DNA of 64,000 nucleotides from Drosophila pseudoobscura (lineage: Eukaryota; Arthropoda; Insecta; Diptera; Drosophilidae): contig NC_046683.1 of assembly GCF_009870125.1 (NCBI RefSeq), positions 1,612,001-1,676,000 on the forward strand. Direction: 5' to 3'. The translations under genes were made by a program, and so were the position numbers. Positions within the stretch are counted from its first letter, which is position 1. Each line of letters starts with the position of its first letter. Below are positions 27,401 through 37,444 of this stretch, in pieces. The notes under the pieces are model-generated. The model was not told the origin of the DNA and did not search any database. It saw nothing but the letters and a program-made list of their open reading frames with translations.

Positions 27401-30026
27401 CCATGGCCGTGTTGGAGATCAGGCTCCAGCCCAGCTTCGTCCCGAGACTGAGATCGTCGTACGTGTTGATTGTAAAGGAGAATGGGATGTAGGCAATGAA
27501 CCAGATCAGACCCGTCACAGCCGCGGCAGTGCTGGCCTTGGAGAAGAACGTGGCCATCATGAAGCAAAAGCAGATGCTCGCGACGACGTAGACGATCAGA
27601 AAGAACACCAGGGCGGTGAAATTTGCGTGGGTCAGGACGGCAACGCCTTCGCTCCAGTTGATCTTCACGAGTATGGCAATGAGAATCGCCGAGATGGTCA
27701 GCATGATGAAGGACTTGACGAACCAGGCGGTCCAGTGCAGCCAATTGCTGAGGCCCATGATCTTCATTACCTCCTTGAGCTGCTTCTCCTTCTCGGCGGT
27801 GATGTACTGCAAGTGATTGATATGCCGTGAGAGGTGAGAGATGAGAGGTTCAATCCCGTCGCGGCATAGCCACTTACCTTTGTGATGTACGTGCACGGAT
27901 AGATGAAGCTGAGGAGGATAATCAGCGACATTATCGAAGACATGCCCTCCAGCAGGGGATCAAAGATGTAGGCCGGAAACGGGTATCGCTGCATCCACAC
28001 CTCCGGCAGGGTCACATTCTCCGACAGCACCTCGGCCTTCTGTCGCAGATAGCTCATCGACAGGACATGCTGCAGCGGCAGGAAGCCCTCTCGCAGATAT
28101 CCCACCGGTATGCCACCGTCTTCCTCCGGCTCATTCCTCGGCCCCGTCAAATCAATGCTGGGAAAGAGCCGCATTGTCAGCCACGTGTTGGCTATCGCTA
28201 TCGTGGCCGTTCGCAGCTCCGAGGGGAATCTCAGGGCGAAGCTGAAGTCATCCGGCAGGGAGTCGTTGATACCAATCGTCGACCAATCATCGCTGAATTG
28301 TATGCCCGCAAAGGCTCGCTCCGCCACCAGATCCGACTGCAATGTGGCCGCATCCACCGATGAGTGGTAGCTCTGTAGCTGCAGTAGCCTGCAGGTCTCG
28401 TTGACGAGCTTGTCCAGCACGGGATTGTACGGCGAGTAGTACAGTTTGAAGAGGAAAGGTTTCAGACTCGTGTCGGTGTTGCTGCAGGATCAATAAAGGG
28501 ATAGAAAGTGGGATAGTGGGTGGTTTATTCATGGGTTCTTTTTTGCACTGGGAGTTGGACAAGACGACAAGACGGTTCACGGTTTACGGTTTACGGTTTA
28601 GTTTTTTTCGGCTTTTGCTTGAGGATATGTTAGATGAGGAGTTAGAGGAAATTCAATCCCTGGAATAATGGTTGGATTTTCATGATATTTTCATTACAGA
28701 TTCATTACCTCCTTCGGTTGGGTGCAATCAGCTCTAGGAGTTTGCCAAAGTAGGACGAACTATGCAACGTATGTCTGGGGCGGAAACGAGAGACGAGAGA
28801 TTTACAAATTTACACATACTCGTACATATGAAGTATATTTCGGTATATTTTGGTATTTTCAGAAACCATAGAAAGCATAGAAAATTCGAGCTTGCCAGAA
28901 GAAAGCATAGGGAAAGCATACGGAAAGAGAAAGAAAAAATATGGGAAAAAGGAAGAAAATCATAGAAAATAAAGAAAAACAAGGGAAAATCATAGAAAAC
29001 AGATAAATTCAGGGGAAATATGGAAAATGGAAGGAAATCGTAGAAAAGATATGGGAAAACCAAAGAAAGCTTAAGGAGAAAGAAGTATTTCATGAAAAAA
29101 CATATAGAAAATGAAAGGAAATAATAGTAAAGAAATATAAATGGAATATAATAGGAAATCATGCAAAATATATGTATGTCAAGAATGAGGAAAAGCGTAG
29201 AATAAAGCGAATAAAGAATGAAGCGAATAAAATGATAAAAATCATAAAGAAAGAAACAAGGAAATCAAAATAAACCATAAGAAAAGTGGGATAAGAGGAA
29301 AACGGAAGCGCTCACTACAAAATACACAAAACATGCAATAATAGAAAGAAATAAAGAAAATATCTTTCAAATGGAATCGATAAATATCGAATACTCCTAA
29401 TAATAAATATCGAATAATTCCTAATAAAAATCGATAAATAATCGATATCAAAATGAGAATCGATCAACATAAAAGGCAATCGATGTAGCATTCGATAAAC
29501 ACAAAAAGCAATTATACTAACATTAAAGAATATCGATAAACATAAAATTTAATCTATAAACATAAATGGAAAAGGAAATCGATACTATAAAAATTGATAC
29601 CTGCAATGGAAATCGATACACCATTAAAATAATTATATTAACATAAATATCTATCGATAAACATAAATGGAAATCGATGCAGGCAATGGCAATCGGTAAA
29701 CATAAAAAGCAATCTTTACACATAAAATCGATATCCAAAATGGCAATCGATAAATGCTGCTGATCAGGTAGCTTTAAGCATGGAAGAGCGCTTGGTGGAG
29801 CGGCCAGAACTTACTTCAGCAGATCCAGATTGGAGATGTTCTGCTGTTGGTACAGCCGGTCAGGCATCGGTTCGGTGTCGACCAGAGTGCGGACGAGGAC
29901 CAGCAGCAGGGAGAAGATCGCCGGGAGCACCAATTCGATGACCATCTGCCACTTGTGGCTCCATTGTAGCGTCCAGTTCTTCCACAGCAGAAGGACGAAC
30001 TTGTCCCAGTTGGTGACCTTTGCCAT
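22784..30026 (-). CDS. CG1718: Canonical full-length ABCA-family lipid transporter (CG1718-like)
   Basis: Ten coding exons, 5' to 3': 30026-29815, 28774-28709, 28481-27878, 27806-26376, 26309-25961, 25896-24676, 24606-24456, 24364-24188, 23832-23050, 22976-22784. They join to 1728 residues. The 66-base second exon has a CCCCAG acceptor and a GTAATG donor, and it adds 22 residues in frame. All key ATPase motifs are intact. NBD1 has GHNGAGKTT near residue 577, a CPQ Q-loop, LSGGM, CDEP and TTH. NBD2 has GVNGAGKTT near 1412, CPQ, SGGN, LDEP and TSH. ABCA proteins move lipids across membranes using ATP; the closest vertebrate type is ABCA3-like (family knowledge). It differs from its two neighbours in keeping a full catalytic set. 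The symbol rests on remembered similarity of the N-terminus to fly CG1718. Confidence 0.92.
24402..24429. repeat. (GA)n tract inside a 91-base intron
   Basis: About 12 GA dinucleotides lie in the intron between exons 7 and 8 of the CG1718-like gene (24365-24455), filling nearly a third of it. Confidence 0.85.
28860..29240. repeat. Purine-rich degenerate repeat, GGAAAATCATAGAAA-like
   Basis: The first half of the second-largest intron block of the CG1718-like gene consists of loosely repeated GGAAA(A)TCATAGAAA phrases, almost free of C on the + strand. Repetition is seen by eye; copy boundaries are not sharp. Confidence 0.55.
29370..29760. repeat. Cluster of 12 ATCGAT sites in an intron
   Basis: In about 390 bases of the first intron of the CG1718-like gene I count twelve ATCGAT hexamers, many as AATCGATAAACATAAA-type phrases. 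A random AT-rich sequence of this size would have well under one. CGATA and TATCGATA are the known binding sites of BEAF-32 and DREF; a binding role here is inference. Confidence 0.8.
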
Positions 30027-33000
30027 CGCTGCTTGATGGTCTTTTGTCTCTCTTGGATTTGTTTTTTTGTTTGTGGTTTTTGGTTTATCCCAGCATTAAA
30101 ATCGTTTAAAATCAGGTAGAGCTCTGGGGAGAGAGAGAGAGAGAATGAGGAAATAGGAATATATGAAATAATCGGGGAAATTCAAGCTCAAGTCTCAGTC
30201 TCTCGAATGTCATGGGCCTCTATCAATGTGGATTGATTGTACCCGATGGAATTGTACTCGTATTATCTATTATCTATTGTCATTATCTTATCAAAATCAA
30301 CTGATAGGGCGGCAATAAACCAACAAAATGAATGTAAATAAATCGTTACCCGTGTTACAATTATTCCTACACTTCGTTTCGACGGACAAATGTCCGAAAT
30401 GTACAAACAATTTACAAGGCGTAACCGTGTACTCGTGTAACCGTAGTCGCACACTGAATGCACTCGGCTGTTACAGCGGGGCGGAGTCGGAGTTGGGGTT
30501 TGGGGATGTACCTTGTAAATATTTACACGCGTTAAAATGAAGTGGAAACACGCGACAGATATTTACTACGGATGGATTTCATTCACTTGTGGGCTACCCA
30601 TACCCATCCACAAAAGTGCCGTTCAATTATGGGTACTTTTGGGCTAGGAAATGTACCGCGAACGGCGAAACCTTTCTGGAAATCTTTCTCTCTGTCTGGG
30701 TAGCCTCTAATTTTAATCCTCATACTCGTAATCTTCCACTCTGGTTTGTCTACAAAAATGCTATAAAACTCATGCACCCAACAGCCAATCTGTCTTTGTT
30801 CAGACACACAAACTCTCAAGTCGATAATAATTAGATGACGATAATGGTTATCCCATTCCATAGTCGCGGAATCAGTCGAAACGGCGCCCCGAGTCTGGTG
30901 GCAACGGGTTTTTCTGTGCGATTCGCGGGCGTGTGTTGGGACCAGAGTCCGAGCGCACAGAGCGAGCCGGCAGCGATGTAAGAAATTTTGCTGATCTAAG
31001 AATGAATTGCATAAAAAGAGAATATACAAAAAATACTGCGAAAAACTGAAGCAAATGCACCGATAAGCCCAGCTATTTATGATTCTTTCCTGATTCTGGC
31101 AAACTTTTTTTTTTTTTTTTTTTTTTATTGGGGTTTTTATACTCTAAGATTTCATTAAGGAAAGGAAAAGGTTCCATATGCTTCAGATATATGTATGAAT
31201 GAAACTTCTGAAATGTGGCAATGATTTATCCAAACTTCATGATACATTCTGTACGAATGTGTGCCGCTCACTTATGGGAAATTGGTACAGCGAATCACAA
31301 GAAGAGGAACCGAAATAATGGAATACAGGAGTACAGGAATGGAACAGATACATCTCATATTTAGTAGATAGCGAATTTATTTACGGGGAACCCACTGGGA
31401 TCTGGTTCTCTTCGTTCGCTTAGAGCAGGGCATCCACAGAAGAACTTGTTCATCGATCTCGCCTGTGGATGCCGAAGGGGCCGTTCGTTTAGGGGAACAC
31501 ATTTTTGTTTGATAAATTCGTGCAGGGCCTCATATGGGAATATAAAAGAAAAGAAACAACCCAAGTGTTCCTTTCACTGATGGGAATTTTCGTGCAGCGA
31601 CTCCTCATAGGTATAAGAGCCGTTCACTTATGCGAATTTCGTAGGGAAAGTAGCATACAGAATAGCGAGAGAGCAGAAGGGAGTAAAAAGTACTCAAATC
31701 GATTAGCATTTAATGAATGGAAATCCCACGGGTATGCCCGCCCACTCTCTCCCCCTCACCCTCATACTGTGAGTCACACACGGAGGGAGCGAAAACTAAT
31801 AAACAGACGTATAACAGGAATAAACAGAGATAAACGAGTGGCAGAGTGGCAGAGTGGCATAAATCCAATACGCGTCAGCCGAGAGCCGGCAGTAGACATC
31901 TGGTTTTGGTTCTGAGTTTTGCGAGATACAATATCTAATATTTGTGCGGACATGATAGGCCATCCAGCGAGCAAAGGCGGAGGCAGAGGCAGAGGCAGAG
32001 GCGGAGGCGGAGACGCAGGCGACACTTACCCCAAAGCCTTTCACTAGAACAAAAAGACAACCACAAATGAACGCACCAGAAAAAAACAATCGGCAAAGCA
32101 GTCGCGAGCAAACAGTGTATCAAAAATGCACGGAGGCGGGTACTTCTGGCCGCAAGCGTGTGAGGGCACGGTACGTACACTCGACCGTTTCGTTGGGCGG
32201 ACTATTTAGAACTAAAGCCAAACCGCTAGGCAATCTCCATATTTATCAATAGAACGGACAGGCAGTCAGCCAGCCAGCCATAGAGGGCCAATAAAGCAAA
32301 TAAATTCGTAGTTCGGTTTGGCCTGGCAAAAAATGATGATAACGCGAGTGCCAGTCCCGTACAAGCAGACGACATGTGTCCCCGGCCGGGCTTATCGGAG
32401 AAGGGCACACGATACGCCGTCATAAAGCTTCTCGCCCCGCCCCGACCCGCCCCGCCCCGCCAAGTCCCTTCTAAGTGTATTAGTCATTCGAGATCGATCC
32501 AAGTTTATTATTGGGTTGATTGAATGCGCTACCCCCAGCCGATCCTTCGGGGGTATAAACGATTGTAAGCGCCAAAAGACCCATAACACTTTCCCACAGA
32601 GATATATACACTTAGGGAGAGCTTCACTTGTCCGGCCCATTGATGATGAATCACACGGGGTTGGGCGTGTGGGGCACTCCGATTATCTTTTCGAGAACTG
32701 ATTTCGCTATCGACAGGTCGTAGATCTACATTCCAACTATGATGATTCAGATTTCCTGCATGTTAAACACGTCTAAATGATTTGGCGACTTTTAATTCTT
32801 TTGGAGTGTTCGGGTCGGTCTACTGTTGATAAGAACTTTCTTTTTTTCGAAGAAATGCCAATGATAAGGCGATCCTACGCCCAGAGATTATTCAGAATTG
32901 AGGAACACCTGTTCCTATCGACTCGCGAAATTTGAACGTTAATAGTGACATAGTTTTATTCGTATTCTTTCAAGAGCCAATAAAATTTATGTGTACATAA

Positions 33001-33595
33001 ATATATTGATACCAGTGGACGCACGTTTTGTGACTCCCATATTGCCATAAAAAGGCTTACCTACATTGTCGGCACATTTGCACGGGACTTCACTCACCTC
33101 TGAAACCTTTTTTAGTGTGATTTAAGAACCCAGAGGGCTATAGGGTTGTGTCCTCTCTTTTTACTCTGAAAATTGTTCAAGTCTAGCATCTATCATGTTT
33201 GGGGCGAGGTGTTCTGTAAGAAAATGCGGAATAAAAAATAAATATTTAAAGATCAAATAGATATTTATCTTTCCAGAATGCAATTGAATTTGAGCGAAAT
33301 GGAAATTCAAAATTCATTTTTAGTTTAATAATAAATCGATAAATACAAAACTACTTTTTCTGATAGATTTTTTTAGTTTTAGTTTTACTATAGGACTTTT
33401 TTCACATAACTTAAGTAAAACACAGTGTAATAACACGATAACATATCGCTCACTGGATATCGATAATAAAACGATACAACAGAACTGTAACTATGCTCTA
33501 AAGTATGAATAACTCAACACTATAAAGATTTCTGCCCCACTCCCATCGGTTTTTCAATGAGAAAAAGATGAAAAATGAAAGAAAAAAATGACGCA
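30027..33595. other. Non-coding region between the CG1718-like gene and the tRNA-Tyr pair
   Basis: The upstream part presumably holds the promoter and 5' UTR of the - strand CG1718-like gene, but I see no Motif 1, DRE or clear initiator close to its ATG. Five or six GCCGTTCACTTATGGG-like phrases are spread over 30583-31640. A 22-base poly(T) run is at 31105-31126. A GAGGCAGAGGC-type repeat lies at 31977-32015. No supported open frame. Confidence 0.55.
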
Positions 33596-33706
33596 TCCTT
33601 CGAGCCGGATTTGAACCAGCGACCTATGGATATCTCCGCTTCCAAGTTGCACAAGCACCGCAACACCATCTACAGTCCACCGCTCTACCAACTGAGCTAT
33701 CGAAGG
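33596..33706 (-). tRNA. tRNA-Tyr (GTA) with 38-base intron
   Basis: Read on the minus strand it starts CCTTCGATAGCTC and ends GGCTCGAAGGA. The 7-bp acceptor stem is complete (CCTTCGA with TCGAAGG, discriminator A). The anticodon loop CTGTAGA with anticodon GTA is interrupted after the base 3' to the anticodon by about 38 bases, as is usual for eukaryotic tRNA-Tyr. The T loop GGTTCAAATCC is the internal B box. Without the intron it is 73 bases. A run of seven T (on the minus strand) just downstream, at 33584-33590, is the expected Pol III terminator. Confidence 0.95.
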
Positions 33707-33926
33707 GGCACATTCGGAGGCGTTCCAAAGAGCGACTGCTGGATGAACGACGGACGGGGCGCAATCGGCATTGGAATCTCGCGCGGCGGGGGGTGGGGGG
33801 GGAAAAAGTGAAAGGTAAGCGCTATGCCATATACATATTTTGTAGTTTATAAATAATGCAAGACCCGAGATGAACGAAATCAAATGAAAGCATTGTCAGC
33901 GGACGGCTGTCACGCCTTCGAAGAGG

Positions 33927-34037
33927 CCTTCGATAGCTCAGTTGGTAGAGCGGTGGACTGTAGATGGAAGTGGGTGGCGCATGGCGCCATTAAAAGCAGA
34001 GATCCATAGGTCGCTGGTTCAAATCCGGCTCGAAGGA
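33927..34037 (+). tRNA. tRNA-Tyr (GTA) with 38-base intron
   Basis: Its exon sequence is identical to that of the minus-strand tRNA-Tyr at 33596-33706, with the same total length of 111 bases. The intron lies at the same point and has the same length but an unrelated sequence containing a GGCGCATGGCGCC inverted repeat. TTTT at 34055-34058 is a suitable Pol III terminator. The two genes are head to head, 220 bases apart. Confidence 0.95.
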
Positions 34038-35486
34038 TATGTGTGTACGATATATTTTGCATGGATTTATTTTGCATGGCCCATGGCATCGGCCCTGGTA
34101 TCGGCCCTGGTATCGCTGGAACGTGTGACCGCCTTATGACTGAACGCCCGATATGAGTGTGTTCGGAGAACCCTTAAAGATACCCCGTGCAAGCCATTGA
34201 TGACAAATATTACGCACTTGATGAATCATAAAGTCGGAGCAATAATAATTAATAGCGTGCTATAGATGTATGAGAATTACTCCGCCTGACAGGTGCTGAC
34301 ATGTGACCCGCATAAAAGGAATAGCACTACAATATCTCCAAATGATTGGCTAATCTGATGGATCTAATAGTGGACAAAACTGTAGAGCATGACCGACTAG
34401 AAGATGCCCCGTAGAGCCGCGTAGCTCTCCCCCTTCACTCGATTTGGATAATTTTTGGTAGATGGTCTTAATACTTCTTTGAGTTAAGGCCTTACCAAAT
34501 GTTACTTTCATATCTGGACAACTGTGGATGCCACGGGGCATGGAGGAAAGCGAGAAAAACCTATGCAATGACTTCTGGTAGACATTCAATCTGAATCCAG
34601 AAGGCACTCTAAAAACCAAGCAACTCTCACACGTAATGCAGGGGGCGACTAGCCAAACCCATGATACTGGAACGGACACGAGTGGCATACAAAATCATGG
34701 TGGCTAGCAGAATTTGTACTCGTGGAAGGAATTTTATTGCGGCATTTAAGTCACATGGAAATGGGGTCTTTAATTGCTTACTCCTTCGTACAATACTAGT
34801 AGAGGTACTACCGTCTGACGTCTACGTCCACGTCCGATACTACTCCATTAGATAATTCTCAATTAATTTGCACTCACCCATTGGTGGACTTGGACGTGGA
34901 CGTGGGAGGTGGGACGTTATAATTGGAATTGTAAGGCCCGATATTCTGCTGAATGGTACGAAGTGGAGTGTTATTGCAGGGCCAATATAACCGTGAACCC
35001 CTCCGCCGTACAACATGATTTTTTACCGCGATTGGTTGCGATTGTGTGTGTGTGTGGGGGGGGGAGTGGGGGGGGGGGAATTTAATGATAACAATTTATT
35101 CCAAGCGATGGACTGTGGTCATCGGTGTCTGCGACATTAGTGCATAATTGATTGGCAAATAGTAGTAGTCTCTATCTCTCTCTCGCTCTCACTCTCACTC
35201 TCTCTCTCTCTGTCTGTCTCTTGCGCTGTCTCCCTGTGTAATCGCAATAATTTATTTATTTATTCTTCTATTGGTTGTGTGCCTTCTGCAATGTCACTGT
35301 AAAAGTTGTATAAACATTCAGGTTTTGTGCGTAATCGCCCATTACCCACTGCCTTTGAGCCTTTGAGCCTTCGAACTCAAAGGCTAATTTAATTGTTTTC
35401 CAATGCGAAATTGAATGGGTCTGAATGATAGGCGAAACAGAAACAGGACGAAACAATGGAAATGGGCTAACTGTGTGTCTCTCTCC

Positions 35487-35488
<2 letters not shown>

Positions 35489-35518
<30 letters not shown>
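35489..35518. repeat. (AC)n microsatellite
   Basis: About 15 AC dinucleotides, seen directly. Confidence 0.95.
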
Positions 35519-35521
<3 letters not shown>

Positions 35522-36790
35522 TAGGTCCTTGGAGAGAAGGCGGAAGGAGCAGACGGAGTAGGAGTCCACGCCACTGCGAAGCAATGCTTTGCGGCAGTAC
35601 CGCAGTCCGCGGGGCCCCTAGTCCCAACACACTCTTGTCCGACAAATATAAATTGTAAATATTATAGAGCAAATAAATAAGTATATGAATATAAAAAAAA
35701 AAAAAAAAAACACACACTCACACAAAGGCACCTCCATTACTCTCTTGAGAGAGAGATTTCTAATTGATGGATTCATGGATGGATTGACGCATGCAACCGC
35801 CCGGATGCATGGCGAAATGCGCATGCAACACTCACGCCCCTTCGGGATACACATGTGTATATTTCTAAGTGTGTATGCACCGTTATACAGAATTTTATAT
35901 TATTATTTTTTTGGCGCACATCACAGAAAATATATGTATGTTTAAATATGCACACATGCAAACGCTGAGGCACATGTATATAAACATATGTACATATGTA
36001 TATGTATGCATTTCGTACGCCTTGCCGTGCCCTTGGCCTTCGAAACATGTTGAGCGTCCAGCCAGCCCCCCTCTTTCTTACACAAAACCACTTTACCGGC
36101 AGAAAATACATATGCACACACACAAAACATATACATACGTACACGGGCAAGGTTTTTTTCTTTTGTATCTCCTTGCAGTTTCACAGTTATCCAGTTGCAC
36201 TCCTGCTATCTGCGTCGTCATTGACGGCCCTAGCGGCGAAAATTCTACGACATTCCATTCACTAAAAAGGTTGAAAGACTGGGGAGGAGGAGGGCGGAAG
36301 GGTGCTCTATTCTTAGGACTTTTGCACTCTGGTTATGGATTATTTTTTTGTTGTTTGGTGTGCTCTTTCGCGCACAGCTGTTTCACACAGCACACAAACA
36401 CGAACACAAACAAACAAATACGAACTCACACGGACGGGGCACGCGATCGAGCAAAAAAAAACTGATTTTGTGTTTGTTAAAATATTAGATTAAAAATTAT
36501 TTATGAAGTTCTTCTAACGCCAAAAACACAACTACTGAACTCTCGGAGCTCGGCAGAGAACTAGAGAAGCAGAGAAATAGTAAAGCAAGCCGAGAAGCGA
36601 GAAGAGAGAGAGAGAAAAACTACTACACTCTGTTGCCGACGAGACGCGCACGGCCAAACGGCAACCAACACGAAGCGGCGGAGTAAAACGGAATAGACAA
36701 AAAAAAATAATCACAGAGACATTACGTGAGCTGTTTGGCTAGAATAAGGGGGGGAAGATTAGGGGGAGAGCAGAGAGATAGAGAGAGAGA

Positions 36791-36910
36791 GCATTCTAGA
36801 TGCTATCGTTTATCGGCTGAGGCTGCATTCAAATTCCAATTCAAAAATGCCGCCACGCACACACAAATTCGTTTGCAATTGTTTGAAATTAAATATTTAT
36901 TAAACTTGCT
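36791..36910. repeat. Direct repeat copy A, carrying a minus-strand poly(A) signal
   Basis: About 120 bases closely match the segment at 37023-37152 in the same orientation, offset about 237 bases. Shared landmarks are TGCTATCGTTTATCG, GAGGCTGCATTCAAATTC, AAAAATGCC, CCACGCACACACAAATTC and TTGTTTGAAATTAAATATT. Near its end TTTATT (36896-36901) reads AATAAA on the minus strand, the strand of the ABC gene ending at 37445. Confidence 0.85.
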
Positions 36911-37022
36911 AATGAAACAATTGCTTGTATGTTTATGGGGTGTGGGAAGAGGGGGCTAGGGCTGACTATATGGCGATAGTAGGCTGACAAGGTTAAATGA
37001 GGTGGAGCGAGAGCATAGCAAC

Positions 37023-37152
37023 GGCATTCATTCTGCATGCTATCGTTTATCGATTGAGGCTGCATTCAAATTCAAATTCCAATTCAAAAATGCCACCACG
37101 CACACACAAATTCATTTGTAATTGTTTGAAATTAAATATTTATTCAACTTGT
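37023..37152. repeat. Direct repeat copy B, carrying a minus-strand poly(A) signal
   Basis: Partner of the copy at 36791-36910, with an extra ATTCAA unit and a few substitutions. It also carries TTTATT (37139-37144), which is AATAAA on the minus strand about 300 bases past the stop of the third ABC gene. It is the likelier proximal polyadenylation site. Confidence 0.85.
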
Positions 37153-37444
37153 AACTCAAATTGGAATAGGAGGGGCTCTGGGCTCTGGGCTCTCGGGCCA
37201 CATGGCGGTAATAGGGCTGGTAGAAATTCCCAGACACATTGTTAATAATGCAGAGAGACACGTGCGTTTGCACGGAAAAATCGTTAATTATGGATTTGAC
37301 CCCAAAGGCTCAACCAGACAGCCGGACAGCCGTAAGACATTGGCTTCTATAATATATATGTATAGGTATATGTATGTAAGTTCAAGGGTGGGTATGCATT
37401 GGTTTTGACCCAATTATCCTTAATTTAAAATTCGAATTTTCTGG

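Larger units (their letters stand above)
34038..37444. other. Non-coding region between the tRNA-Tyr pair and the third ABC gene
   Basis: No supported gene. Positions 34.2-34.9 kb have balanced composition and short frames I do not recognise. After that come G-rich (35046-35080), CT-rich (35165-35220) and AC (35489-35518) tracts, TATG/ACATAT-rich DNA near 35.9-36.0 kb, and GA tracts near 36.6 and 36.78 kb. A 120-bp duplication (36791-36910 and 37023-37152) sits just past the 3' end of the third ABC gene. Confidence 0.55.

Noticed and set aside
34350-34688. A 112-codon minus-strand frame, considered as a retroelement remnant
   Set aside because: No reverse transcriptase, gag or transposase motif and no terminal repeats are visible, and the frame has no neighbours of similar origin.
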